Notes under the pieces: generated by a model
Databases searched by the model: none
Seen by the model: the letters and a program-made list of their open reading frames with translations, nothing else
Told to the model about the DNA's origin: nothing
DNA from: Amia ocellicauda
Taxonomy: Eukaryota > Chordata > Actinopteri > Amiiformes > Amiidae
Direction of reading: 5' to 3'
Assembly (NCBI RefSeq): GCF_036373705.1
Contig: NC_089856.1
Coordinates: 25,817,798-25,881,797 of the forward strand
DNA: 64,000 nt
Part shown: piece after piece, positions 27,848-39,968 of the stretch
Layout of the letters: every line of letters begins with the position of its first letter
Position numbering within the stretch: position 1 is the first letter of the stretch
Translations under genes and position numbers: made by a program

Positions 27848-30539
27848 TTGTAATTAGTGATTTGTTGGGGGAGGACAAAGTTTAGATTTTTATCTGGGTC
27901 CTAGTTTTTATGTAACCTGGTCTTTTGACATAGTACATATGCCCAGCCAAAGACCCCCATTTAAACTCAAACATATTTAATTCACTTTTTCTGCCGACCA
28001 GTGAATTCACAATTTTTATGTTATTTTCAGCCTAATCTTACCCCCAATTAAAAAATAAAAATCTGCCTTAATTTATTTTAATGTATTTATGAAACGTGTG
28101 TGAATGCATGTCTGTGAGATTAAGAACAGCATGAACTAGAACCAACGTATGTACAGAGTGCTTCGTTACTCAGATATAGTCTAAACATGTACAGAGTTAT
28201 TTTTGTTGTTTAAATTTTATGAGCTATTTAGGGCTGTTACAGATGCTAATTCCAGTAGCTTTCTCATAACAAAATTTAAAAAATATAAAAACATGCACGG
28301 AATTAATACCAAACAGAATCTGAAGTTTACATTCATGACAAACTTTTTGTTTTTTAATTAGGGTGATGGTATGTTTTATGCACAGTACTACACTGTAAAA
28401 CCTGTATATTTACAACTTTGTGAGAAGTCAAATTTGATTGTGTTAGAGTTTTAAAAGAATTTAAAATAATGTAATACAAAAAAAAAAAAATGTTAGTGTG
28501 ATGTTAGAGCCTGCAGTTAAATTATAATCTGTCTGATCTAATATAGATTGTTTTTAAAAAGGGAACTAGCTTTTGTTTAGGCTGTTTAGGCCTATTGTGA
28601 ACTTGGGCTTTTCCTTGTTCCTTCTTGCAGATTTTTGTTTCTGCATTATAATCTTATCAATACCATGTGATTGTGGAACCCACTTACAGTACTTTATTAT
28701 ATAAATATGTGATAGTTTGATGCTGGGGTATTGTTAATTCTGAACTACTCATTTTGGTATGAAAGGTGTTTCTTCTACTGTAACATTTGCTATTGATGTA
28801 AAATATCTGTCAAGTGTTTTAAGAGTATTTTCCTGTGATGGCTGCTATCCATGTATTGACATGAATTCCATTGTACAGTATGGGTGGCAAACGCAGTCAT
28901 GTATTTGTCTAGTTAGGAGTTTTGAGTTATGAGTCTAGTTAGGAGTGAAATGCTATGATTCATTTAGACAGCCACATTTGCAAAGACTGCAGCAATGAAG
29001 ATTTCCTGCCTTGGCCTTCTACAAACCTAAGGGAGACCGACAATTTACAGTTAACTTTGAGAGAGATTTGGCCCCTACAAAATAAATAAACAAATAAATA
29101 CATAAATAAAACAAACTAAACCATAAAACAACAATGAAATCGTTGTTGTTTTTTTCCATTGCTCCATTCTGGCTCAGAAATACTCAGTCTGCTTCATACA
29201 CAGGAGAAAATATGTCAAGGTTTAAACTGATTGGAGGAATCCCAGAAAAACTTCCATAAGATAGTTCTAGAAAATTCTAGAAAATATCAAGGACTGCTCT
29301 CATGATGTTGTCTTTATACAAATAGGGTCACACCTAAACAAAAGTATAAAATGGTGTTTCAGACTAAGGCAGTGGAAATTGAAGATAATGGGTTCAGATC
29401 AAATGGACTTTGATCATCTTGTATTGTGTTTCGGTGACTTATGTGATGTCCTTAAATAAATCCAGTTATAAAGATGGGGTATACAATGTACAACCATAAC
29501 ATACAGGGCATTGATTTGTCTTAGAATATTGCTGTTCTTGCTATAGTTGGAATGTTATGCTGTATTGTAGCATAATTCATATAAGGCAGATACCTTTTGT
29601 GGCTCTGTTGTAAATAATACATCTTGAATAAATCTGATAGCGTCACACTAAATATTAGGCAGGTATTAGCTTGATAACCAGCTATCTGGTAAGAAAGATA
29701 ATTCTACAATATCTGTAAAAATCACTAATAATGTTATTTTTGTGGTTTGTTTATTGTTGTACTTAATGTAAGCATTACAAATTAGCAATGTTTATATGTC
29801 TTCATGTTTGTGACTTTTTGGTGCATGTACAGTTCAATGGAATGTGTTTAAAAAAATATTTCCATACATAACTTATGGTTTTGTGTGTTAATGTGTTATC
29901 TCCACCCAAGGCCTTTCTGACACAATTAAGCTTTCAAAACTAAGGTAAAGAGGCCATGATACTCTTGAATACACTACTAGTTGCTTACTTCTGAAAAAGT
30001 CTTCCTTAGTATGGCTGGCAAAAACTCTTGTTGAATGTACTAACATTAAAAAAAAAACACTTTCCAAGAAATTCAAATTAAGCTGTTTACATTAAAAGCA
30101 TTAAAACAAATTACTAAAAGTAACTTCCTTGTTTTCTAAGGGATGTGCAAAGATTAGCTGTAGATACCAAGAGCAAAACTGTGACTCCCTTAGGTGTGAA
30201 AGTCTCCAGATGGCACTGCAAAACTGGGAAATGTAAACAGGTTCAGATGTAAGATACAGTAAGATTATAAGAACATAACATAAGAACTTAAGAACATTAT
30301 AATAAATTAAAAGCACCATGCGTTGAGCTCATTGTTGCAGGTCACATCTCTCTTCAGAATCTATTTAATCCTGAAGAACCTTTTAAAGAAGTAAAGGAGG
30401 CTTTGAAATGCAAAAAATAATATATTTATTTAACAAGCCAGCTTGGGATTAATTTTGGGAAGGTCCCATCAGTTAGTCTCCCCGAACAATAGAATGTAAC
30501 AGCATTTATCTAATCTATATTAATGATTATTCTAATCTA
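27848..30539. other. Intergenic, no gene seen
   Basis: AT-rich sequence between AGTR1 and CPB1. A short 'aagaacataacataagaac' block near 30268 resembles a solitary LINE 3' tail remnant. Nothing else was recognised. Confidence 0.5.
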
Positions 30540-31148
30540 CACCGATCAGCCATAACATTATGACCACTGACAGGTGAAGTGAATAACACTGATAATCTCG
30601 TTATCATGGCACCTGTCAGTGGGTGGGATATATTATGCAGCAAGTGAAGATTTTGTCCTCAAAGTTTATGTGTTAGAAGCAGGAAAAATGAGCAAGCGTA
30701 AGGATCTGAGTGACTTTGACAAGGGCCAAATTGTGATGGCTAGATGACTGGGTCAGAGCATCTCCAAACCTGCAGCTCTTGCGGTCTGCAGTGGTCAGTA
30801 CCTATCAAAAGTGGTCCAAGGAAGGAAAAGCAGTGAACCGGCAACATGGGTGGCCAAGGCTCCAACAGACGAGCTACTGTAGCTCAAATTGCTGAAAAAG
30901 TTAATGCTGGTTCTGATAGAAAGGTGTCAGAACACACAGTGCATCGCAGTTTGTTGCGTATGGGGCTGCGTAGCTGTAGACCAGTCAGGGTGCCCATGCT
31001 GATCCCTGTCCACTGCCAAAAGCACCTACAATGGGCACCTAAGCATCAGAACTGGACCACGGAGCAATGGAAGAAGGTGGCCTGGCTGATGAATCACGAA
31101 TTCAAGGTGTTGACTTGGCCTCCAAATTCCCCAGATCTCAATCCAGGA
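30540..31148 (+). mobile_element. Tc1/mariner element, 5' part with internal deletion
   Basis: It begins at a TA (30538-30539) with the TIR CACCGATCAGCCATAACATT, the terminus of a widespread fish Tc1/mariner family. Transposase-derived sequence follows on the plus strand: MSKRKDLSDFDKGQIVMA in the start region, then RRATVAQIAEKVNAGSDRKV and SEHTVHRSLLRMGLRSCRP. Near 31098 the sequence jumps from the 'DES' region straight to WPPNSPDLNP, so the catalytic core is deleted. The element is cut at about 31148, where LINE sequence starts; the right TIR is absent. Confidence 0.8.
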
Positions 31149-31768
31149 GTGTAAGTGGACTCCTCACTTTCTCCATCCAAACAATGTGGGGAAGCAATAA
31201 AAAAGGCAAACAGAATGTTATGGTATATTGTCAAAAGTGTAGAATTTATAACAAGGGAAGTAATGTTAAGACAATGCACAATGCACTAGTTAGGCCTCAT
31301 CTGAAATACTGTGTACAGTTCTGGGCTCCACAGTTCAGGAAAGATATCGCTGCTCTAGAGGCAGTTCAGAGGAGAGCAACCAGACTTATTCCAGGTCTGA
31401 AGGGAAAGTCCTACTCGGAGAGACTGAGGGAACTGAACCTTTTCACCCTGGAACAGAGGAGACTACATGGGGACTTGATTCAAGTCTTCAAAATCATGGA
31501 GCTTTTCCAGATCAGCAGGGATACACGGACCCGGGGACACAAATGGAATAAAGGCATTCAAGACAGAAAACTTCTTCACACAGAGAGTTGTCACAATCTG
31601 GAACAAACTCCCCAGCGATATGGTTGAAGCTGTAAATTTGGGAACATTTAAAAATAGACTGGATAGGATCTTTGGATCACTTAGTTATTAATGGACACCA
31701 AACGAGCATGATGGGTCAAATGGCCTCCTCTCATTTGTAAACTTTCTTATGTTCTTATGTTCTTATAG
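31149..31768 (+). mobile_element. 5'-truncated LINE (CR1/L2 group)
   Basis: A plus-strand fragment containing only the LINE ORF2 C-terminus and 3' UTR. It reads LVRPHLKYCVQFWAPQF, AVQRRATRLIPGLKGKS and LNLFTLEQRRLHGDLIQVF, then 'gacaccaaacgagcatgatg' and a tail of repeated 'ttatgttct' units. It is the same family as 17418-19770 but opposite in strand. 5' truncation is the usual result of target-primed reverse transcription. Confidence 0.85.
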
Positions 31769-33250
31769 AGAAAATTATGTATGGTCCTGTGAGCAGGGTC
31801 CAGTCACGTGCTTGCAAGAAATGTAACCATGGGGTCAGGTCTCTGGCCTTTGGGTTCCTGTGTCGTCAAAACAGATGTATCCTGCTTTGTGCTTATGACC
31901 GGCCTTGAGCTGAAAAAAGGAAAACCACAAACGGCCACCATGACAACTAGTAAAAACAGTATTTAGTTTAACCCTTAACATGCCAGTATTACGTTTAATG
32001 CAAATGAAAATAGAGATCATAATGGATCCTGCAACTCCATAAATATTTGTCCTATTCATACAGTTGCCAAAGAGGATCCATTAGAAATGTATTTGTTTGT
32101 GTACTAATTCCCACTACAAGAGGAGAAATGCATTAAAAGACTAGTGCATTTGTTGCAAGGGCAACATCTGCCTCAGAAATCAACAGCCCTACAAAAAATG
32201 ATCAATATTGCGGAAACTAGACAGTGGAACTCATTCAGGGCACTACCTTTTGTCCTGAGCACTGGGATATGCAATGAGGTATATGTACAAGTCAGGGCTG
32301 AGGCAGTCTCCCATTAATCTAGATGAAGGAGCTCCCCCACTCCTCCTTAGACAAGGTAAGATCTGTAGATATGGAGCCAGGGAGTGCTGAGTTTAAATCC
32401 TTATGTACCCCAGTGCAAAGATGCAATAGTGACCCTGTAGTAGCCAGTAGAGTCATAGTTAAATGGATGGTGAGACCAGATGGAAGGCAATGACTGTCAG
32501 GAAATGAATTTAAAAAAATCTATATAGCTCTTTAAGTGCTGTCTGTTGCATGGGAAATGGCTGTGAGATTTGGATTTAACGTCTGCTTCTTGCATCTCCA
32601 TCAGGTATTTTGTCCATGTGAAAAAGAAAACTAGCACATTAGGTATCATCAGTGAGGAATAGCTTTCTATAGCCAAGGTCAGGAGAATTACCTTTCCAAA
32701 TGCTAGGCATAAGTTTAAGTCATATCTATACTGCTAATAGTACCATAAATGGTAGGTAATATTTCTATACAGTGAATTGAAGAACCTTTGGAGAAATGTG
32801 TGTAGAACATTATAGACTGCTGTACCTTAAGCATGGTTGTTGTAACTGATATACTGTACCTAATTCAATATATCCCATGCCACTCCATCCCATTATTAGT
32901 ATGCATCATTGAACACAGACCACGATTTATGTAAATGTAATGCTTTTCTGTGCGGATTTAATAAATAATGACTGTAATGTCTCTAAAAGTATGTATTTAT
33001 TTCAATGTTTTCCATGCCCCAGCATTTGAACCTAGATCAGGTTAAAACAAACACACACACACAAAATAGTACTTCATTGTAGGTTTTAATTGTTCATTTA
33101 CATTAGTGAATAAACTGATATGTTCAAACCAAAATAGATTCTGACCTCGGCTCAAGGCTTTTATTTTCCCTTCAAAACCCTATGGTTGAATGCCATGGGT
33201 ACATATGTATTGGTCAATTATTACTTTTTTCTGCTTAAAACACTGCTCTA
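31769..33250. other. Intergenic, upstream of CPB1
   Basis: No gene or recognisable repeat apart from a short CA run near 33050. It lies immediately upstream of the CPB1 promoter. Confidence 0.5.
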
Positions 33251-33267
33251 TCGGAAAATAACAGGTG
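33251..33267 (-). promoter_or_regulatory. Candidate PTF1 site upstream of CPB1
   Basis: The reverse complement reads CACCTGTTATTTTCCGA: an E-box CACCTG, a 4-base gap, then a TTTCC-type box. This resembles the bipartite PTF1 (PTF1A/RBPJ) site that drives acinar pancreatic genes, with one or two mismatches in the second half. It lies about 85 bp 5' of the TATA box. Binding is inferred from sequence similarity only. Confidence 0.45.
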
Positions 33268-33351
33268 TTGAAACTCCAATGGAGATAGTTCTGAGGAAAT
33301 CACGTGCACTACAGAAGGAGCTGACTGGTCAATGCTGGGATGTGAATTTGG

Positions 33352-33357
33352 TATAAA
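33352..33357 (+). promoter_or_regulatory. CPB1 TATA box
   Basis: TATAAA sits 40 bp upstream of the CPB1 ATG, predicting a very short 5' UTR starting near 33380. This is typical of pancreatic zymogen genes. Confidence 0.75.
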
Positions 33358-33391
33358 TGTCACAAGGAGCCATTCTGAGACCACAGCCAAC

Positions 33392-36300
33392 ATGAAGGTT
33401 CTTCTGTTCCTGCAGTTTGTTGCAGCCGCTTTGGCTGTACCCTCATCCACAAGATATGATGGGTAAACTCTTATGTTTGCATAGTTTTTTTTTTAATATA
33501 ACTAGAAATTAATGTTTTTCTATAACATTTTAACTGTCAGTAGACTTAAGCTTATTGAAGTACACTTTTTATCTTCTTTACAGGGATGTGGTTTATCGTC
33601 TGAAACCAGAAAACCAGGATCATGTTGAAATAATTAAAGAGCTGGCCAATAGCATTGAGGTAAAATTTGCACACACACATATATGAGAGCTTCCTTTACA
33701 GTTCTCTTTCCTAATTACAACTGCTATCTCTACCAACTTTGGACTCTAATTTGGTGCAATTTTTGGCCATTCTTTTTGGCAGATTTGCTACAGCTCACTC
33801 AAGTTGTGTGGCATTTGCTTAAGGACAGCAATTTTCAATTTTCAATTTGACTGGTCCACTCACGGACATTCACTTTCTAACGTAATACAAGTAACGGCAT
33901 TACGTAGTCAGATTACAGAATTCTGATAACTGTATTTCCGTTACAGTTAATGCTGTCAGACGAGTATTCTGATTACTGATTACTGAATACTTCTAGATCG
34001 TTTACATGAAAGTGTACAAGTGTAAGGGAATCTGAAGGGGTCCACGTGTAGTATTTTTGCAACATTGTTTTTATTTAGGTCTTATTTTAGGCAATTGATA
34101 ACTTTCAAAGAAAGAAAACTGAACAAATATTAAAGTGCAATACAACATGTGCCCACCACGGGACAAAGTCTGCTTCCAAGAACTCAACTTCAAAACTTAA
34201 AAAAACCTCTGGAGGTAAGATTTTATTTTTTAAATGTGTGCAGTCCTAATACAATTATGCTTGACATGCGATTAGAAAATATGCATTTTAATATAAATTA
34301 TTACATATTTCATATTTTTATGAAAGCATAATAATAATCAAAATGGCAGCACAGCCATAGTATAAATACGAATAATATGAAATACTTAATATAATACCAA
34401 AATAAAAATAAAATTTAAGAAAAACATGTTTATAGTCTAAAACCAAACAAATCACACAGACATTTAAAGGGTATCAAAATGCAGTTTCAATAGTTTAAAA
34501 TGCATCCACTAATACACAATGCAAAGTATAAAGATGCAAGAAAATTAAACTGATGTAAATCTTAATTACCATCTTAATTATTTGTACTGTGGATACAAAT
34601 AAACAATTTCAGTCCGTCATCCATATTAGAATGTGTAGAACAATTTGTTTCACTTCTTGAGTTCAGCTGCTTTTGTTTATTTAATAAAGGAAAAAAAGTA
34701 TTCTGATTACGTTACTGATTTGGAGTAATGTATTGGATTAGGTTACAGATTATTTTAAAAACAAGGTAATCAGTATTATGTAATGGAATACTTTTTAAAA
34801 GTAACCCTCCCAACCCTGTTCTTTAGCCATTTGGATAGTGTAGCTTTGGCATTATACTTTGGATCATTGTCCTGCTGAAAGCTGAATTTTCACCCCAGTT
34901 TTAAGTCTTCAGCATACTGAAACATTTGTTTTCTCTGATATTTGCCTGTACTTTGCTCCATCCATTTTTCCTTCAGTCCTAATAAGCTTTCCAATCCAAT
35001 GATGCTGCCACCACCAGGCTCGACTGTAGGGATGGTGTTGACTGGGAGATGTGCTGTGTTGGGTCTGGGCCAAACATAATCCTTGGCATTTAAACCAAAA
35101 AAATAGAATTTGATCTCATAATTTTTACAGGATCACACAGGTGCTTTGTTACAAACTCATTGCAGCCTTCAGATGGCCTATTTTTTTAAGTAATGGCTTC
35201 CTTCTTGCCACCCTGCCATACAGGCTTATTTTGTTAAATGTTCTGGATATTGTTGACTGATGTACATTTTCTCCCATCTCAGATATTGAACTCTGTAGCT
35301 CTTTCATAGATTGAATTGGCCTCAAGGTGGCATCACTCACCAGTTTCCTCCTTGCCCGGCTGATCAGCTTGGAGGGATTGAGTAGACTGTGGTCACAGGG
35401 ATATTCAGAAACTTCAATATTTTTTCAACCCTTCTCCTGACAATGATTTTGAAAGCTTCTTGGTCTTAATGGTTGAGTCTTGGGTTGGAATTCACATCCT
35501 GACCAAGGAACCTCACAGAGAAAGATGTTTTTATTCAGAAATTATGGGAATCACTATTACTGCACACAGACAGAGGCTATTCAACTAATTGTGTGGCTTG
35601 TTAAGGTCATGTTGTATACCTGAATAAACTGAGGTTTGCCATACCAAATGGTTTGAATACTTATGCAATTTGACTTTTCCAATTTTCTTTAATATTATTG
35701 ATCTATTTACTTATGTGTTTTTGTTTTTGTTTTGAATGTGTGGAATAGGTTGTGTATAACATATAATAAATCGTACTTCAGAGTCATGACTGCAAGCTGT
35801 AAAGCAACAAAATTTGAAAACTGTGAGAGGGTCTGAATACTTTTGCAAGGCACTGTAACTGGATAATTTTAGTATATTAGAACTCCAATTGAAATTAAAT
35901 GTATAACATACTGAGTCCCCTCCAGGAACTGAGTTTGAGACCCCAGTAATATAGCTTTCAAAATCTGTAAAAAGGAGCTTAATTGTGTTTTTATGATGCT
36001 CTACAGGTTGACTTCTGGAGGCCAGAGAATATTGAGTTAGTCACTGCCAACTCACATGTGGACATCCACTTCAGTGCTGAACACTTTCTGCTTGTGAACA
36101 ACCTTCTGCAACAAAGTGGAATGAAGCATGAGTATGTCAGTGAACTTTACCATTGAAATGTCCAGTTTTATGCAGGTATAACAGAGAGCAATGCATTCAA
36201 ACAGTTTACTTTTTCTTTCCATGTCCAGAGTACTGATTGAGAATCTGCAGGAGGCAGTTGAGGGGCAGTTCAATGCTAAAGAGCGTTCAACTGAAATTTA

Positions 36301-39300
36301 CAACTACGAAAAGTACAACAACTTGCAGCAGGTATGTTAATTTAAAGCCTTTTCAAGATGTCTTTAAAACAGGTGTGTTTTCCTGGTAATAGCAGTACTG
36401 TATGCCAAAGTATAACTACTGATGTCCCATCCTCAGATTGAATCCTGGGTTGCCAATATGGCAGCTGCAAACCCCAGTCTGATAACAACATCCCAGATTG
36501 GAACAAGTTACGAGGGACGCAGAATGCACCTGCTCAAGGTGATGTCCACTTAAAAATCTTTACAGGTTTTGTATAGGGTTTCTTCTTTGAAGATATTTCA
36601 AAATATTTGTGACATAAAAATCCTGTAGATATTATTATGATGATGATGATGTATTTATTTATTAGCAGACACCCTTATCCAGGGCAACTTAAAGATTACA
36701 TGAGAAATATTTTAAAACATTACAAATTGCAGTAATACCATAAGCATACATCCTAATGCAATGAGCTAACAAGTGCAGACATAGTTAAGTCCTAGATATG
36801 TGCTAAATGGAGTGGTAAGTATAGGACAATTTGCAGTAAATCAAAAGAAGAGCTAACAATAAATAACAGATTTCCAAAGGGTGTCTGTTCTTATTCGAAC
36901 ATGGAACATGCAAAGAGAGGTTCAGATATAATTCTATGTTGCTGTATATTTACAGTTATGTGTTCTGACAGATCACTGCTAATTTCTCCTACAGCTGGGT
37001 AAACCTAGTAGCTCTCCTAAGCCTGCAATCTTCATGGACTGTGGAATTCATGCCAGAGAATGGATCTCTCCTGCTTTCTGTCAGTGGTTTGTTAAGGAGG
37101 TCTGTTTATTTAACAAGGGCTTCTTGGTATCTACCTCAAGTAAAATAATTAACTAATTAATGTATTAATCAATGCATACATGTTCAGTGTCATCTTATGA
37201 TGTCATTAATGTCTTGTGGTTTTCTTTCTATGTTTACTGTTGATCTAAAGAGCACTGAAGGAACCTTGAAATGACATCAAGTTCATGATGTCATGATTGC
37301 ATTAGTGCAGTTGGGTATGTCCTCAAGTTTGCTGTCTGTCTGGATCTCTCACAACTGCTTTAAATTGTATCTAATACCTGTGAGTGGCACTGAGAAGGCA
37401 GCACCCTTCAGGGCATAGTCTCTGCTCAAATTCCTGCAGATGTCATTAAATTATTGCTTTAGATTTGTAATATCTATGTTTAAAAAACCTGTCAGGATGG
37501 AAAGAAAACTTAAACCCATGTTACTTGAACATTGGTAGCAACTTACAAATAGAAATTCTAGATTTGTATTTACAAAGTTAGTTCAATTTTAATTAATAAA
37601 TACATTGGTTTTGTTTTGTTTGTTTGTTTGTTTGTATATCTTCTCAGGCTTTAACAACATATGGAAGTGATTCTGCAATGACCAGTCTGCTGAATACCAT
37701 GGATGTCTATGTCCTGCCAGTTCTTAATGTTGATGGCTATGACTACACTTGGACGAATGTAGGTTGACAATATAGCTAACACTAATAAACTGGGAAAATA
37801 GGTCTGTCTTTAATCTTTTTGCATGACCAAAACAGTCCTCTTCCTTTTAATACTGGGTAACAATCTTAAAAAAACTACTTACATGCTGAACCTTCGCCTA
37901 CTGTACAACTGAAATCCCTAATTTTAAATGTCATCATGCTTCAGTTTGGGGTATGAAAGAAGACCCCATGTTTTAATGAGACTGATTAATAATTCAGTTG
38001 CTGAACAATGAAATTCAGACACAATTTACACCACACTGCCATAGGTGTTCTAAACATGCTTTCAATAGGTTATTGAGAGCAGCTGTTACATATAACACAA
38101 ACTTTCTAATATTGTTTTCCTGGAGATATATTCTAATGACTGATGTCTTGGCCTTGCAGAATAGGATGTGGAGGAAGACCCGGTCTAGGAAATCTGGCAG
38201 CTCATGCATTGGGGCTGATCCCAACAGGAACTTTGATGCAGGCTGGTGCAGTGAGTACATGGCAACTACTTTTAAATACTGAAGAGATATGAAATACTAG
38301 CATAATATCAGGAACCAGCTTTTTCATCAGATCATAATGAGAAGGCCTGCTTCTAAATTAAAAGGTCTGTAACAGTAATAATGAAGGGCATTTGCAGAGC
38401 AATATTAAGTGGCCTGAACACTGGTAAATATGTTGTGGACAAGGTTTGTAACAAAACAAACACTAAAAAAATGTATTAAGCTATTGTAATGAATAGCATA
38501 CTGCCAACACTTATAGGATTTGTTAGAATGACTTTTACATAGACCACAAAATTATGTATTGTGTGTTGTCCCATTTCGAATGGTCATACAGAGCACAGCT
38601 GTAGACTTAAATCTGTTTTATTATTTCAGGAATTGGGGCTTCAACCAATCCCTGCAGTGACACTTACTGCGGTGCCAAACCAGAATCAGAGGTGGAGGTT
38701 AAGGCTGTTGCTGATTTCATTCGGAGAAATCTTTCCAGCATCAAGGCTTATATCACTGTCCATTCCTACTCCCAGCTGCTTCTCTTCCCCTACTCCTACA
38801 CTACCGCACTGGCTCCAGACCATGAAGAACTGGTAGGGATATACTATATAGGATTTGTTATCATCCCTAATGCTGCACAAATGCCAGCCAATGGGATATA
38901 TAACTATAAACCAAGTAAAGATTAACATACAATAATAATATGATCCTGATCATATCAACAGCTGCTATTATATGTAGATGCATAAAGCAGAAACTCGAAA
39001 GGTTAAGAATTGTCATGCAGGCAAAGAGAGGGGTCATTGAATTAAATGGATAAAATAACTTTTCAAATTGTTCTCAAATTTAAGAATTTTCAAGTTGATA
39101 CTCTTTGTGTTTTCAGCTTCGGGTTGCCAAAGCAGCTGCAAATGCATTGACCAGCCTTTATGGAACTCAATACACTTCTGGGCCAGGAGCTGTGACTATC
39201 TGTAAGTTTGAATATTATTGTATTGTTTTGATCATATTTAATTTCACTGAAATATATCCATAAGACCGTTTAAGGCAAGGGTAGGCAATGTTGTACCTTC

Positions 39301-39938
39301 CATTTAAGCTCTTTTCTCCCCTCCAATACTTAAATATTGATCAAATTTATAGATATTAATTGATAATTAACACAAATACAGCAATAATAAAGCCTAGAAG
39401 ATACTTAGCTAATTACCAAAGGACATCCAGTGTGTTTTGTAACGAATGCAAAACTGATCATTGAGTGATTTTGTCTTGGGTTGATATATCATTAGGCTTT
39501 TGTGGGGATCCCCTGTGCTGTCTGAAGTTTAAGAGAAAATAAATTTAAGTCTGCATTTCAGAGTCACACAGATTTTTAAAGCGTTTGACGTTCGTTCAGT
39601 TGCCTCTAGCAATCTATACAAGGAGTCCATGTGATGTCACTGTCAGAAAAGATACATAATCATTATATTAATAATAAGGAAATAGGGTGGTTAGTGCTCC
39701 ACACCTCTTTAAAAAAAATGCAGTTAATCACTTCATCCTTATGTTTTCAGACCCTGCTGCTGGTGGTTCAGACGACTGGGCATATGACCTGGGTGTCAAG
39801 TACTCTTATACCTTTGAACTGCGTGACACAGGACGTTACGGCTTCCTCCTCCCAGAATCTGAGATCAGGCCTACCTGTCAGGAAACAATGCTGGCTGTCA
39901 AATACATTGCCTCTTACGTTCAGAAAAATGCTTACTGA
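33392..39938 (+). CDS. CPB1: Procarboxypeptidase B, 11 coding exons
   Basis: A secreted pancreatic zinc metallocarboxypeptidase zymogen that removes C-terminal Lys/Arg from dietary peptides. Exons: 33392-33462, 33584-33659, 36007-36131, 36229-36331, 36437-36538, 36995-37099, 37648-37758, 38160-38250, 38630-38832, 39117-39201, 39751-39938. All have GT/AG junctions and join in one frame to 419 residues (human CPB1 417). Residues 1-15 look like a signal peptide. An activation segment runs to R110 (AKER|STE), the likely tryptic cleavage site. Zinc ligands are H178 and E181 (HAREWIS) and H306 (HSYSQ). Substrate-binding residues are R236, N253 and R254; Tyr248-equivalent Y358; catalytic E380 (FELRD). 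D365 sits at the specificity position (Asp255 in CPB, Ile in CPA1), which decides B over A type. A CPA3-like identity is less likely because of that Asp. Confidence 0.93.
33740..35868 (-). mobile_element. Tc1-like relic in CPB1 intron 2
   Basis: The right end, reverse-complemented, starts TACAGTGCCTTGCAAAAGTA, a known fish Tc1 terminus. Minus-strand 35340-35149 reads like a Tc1 transposase N-terminal half ([34 protein letters not shown]). Farther left, 34820-35100 contains 'gatcattgtcctgctgaaag' and 'gatgctgccaccaccaggct', and 33753-33840 contains 'ggccattctttttggcagat'; all are Tc1 family blocks in order. Between these the copy is interrupted at about 33848-34818 by another repeat. No intact frame remains. 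Confidence 0.7.
33848..34818. mobile_element. Candidate hAT-like repeat inserted in the Tc1 relic
   Basis: The right end 'aaagtaaccctcccaaccctg' and the internal 'gtattctgattacgttactg' blocks match the style of fish non-autonomous hAT elements (terminus CAG[T/G]GTTGGG). Inverted related sequence occurs at the left ('gtaacggcattacgtagtca', 'gagtattctgattactgatt'), but the exact left terminus is not clear. The interior at 34060-34680 has no coding potential. Confidence 0.5.
36638..36860 (-). mobile_element. SINE-tail repeat in CPB1 intron 5
   Basis: 'attagcagacacccttatcc' then 'agggcaactt' is the reverse complement of the V-SINE 3' tail (compare 12200-12235). It is preceded by an ATG/ATT run. 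The rest, to about 36860, is repeat-like but unassigned. Confidence 0.55.
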
Positions 39939-39962
39939 ACAGGCTTAATGAAATTGCATTAC

Positions 39963-39968
39963 AATAAA
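39963..39968 (+). promoter_or_regulatory. CPB1 polyadenylation signal
   Basis: AATAAA lies 25 bp after the stop codon, giving a very short 3' UTR as usual for pancreatic protease genes. Confidence 0.7.
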
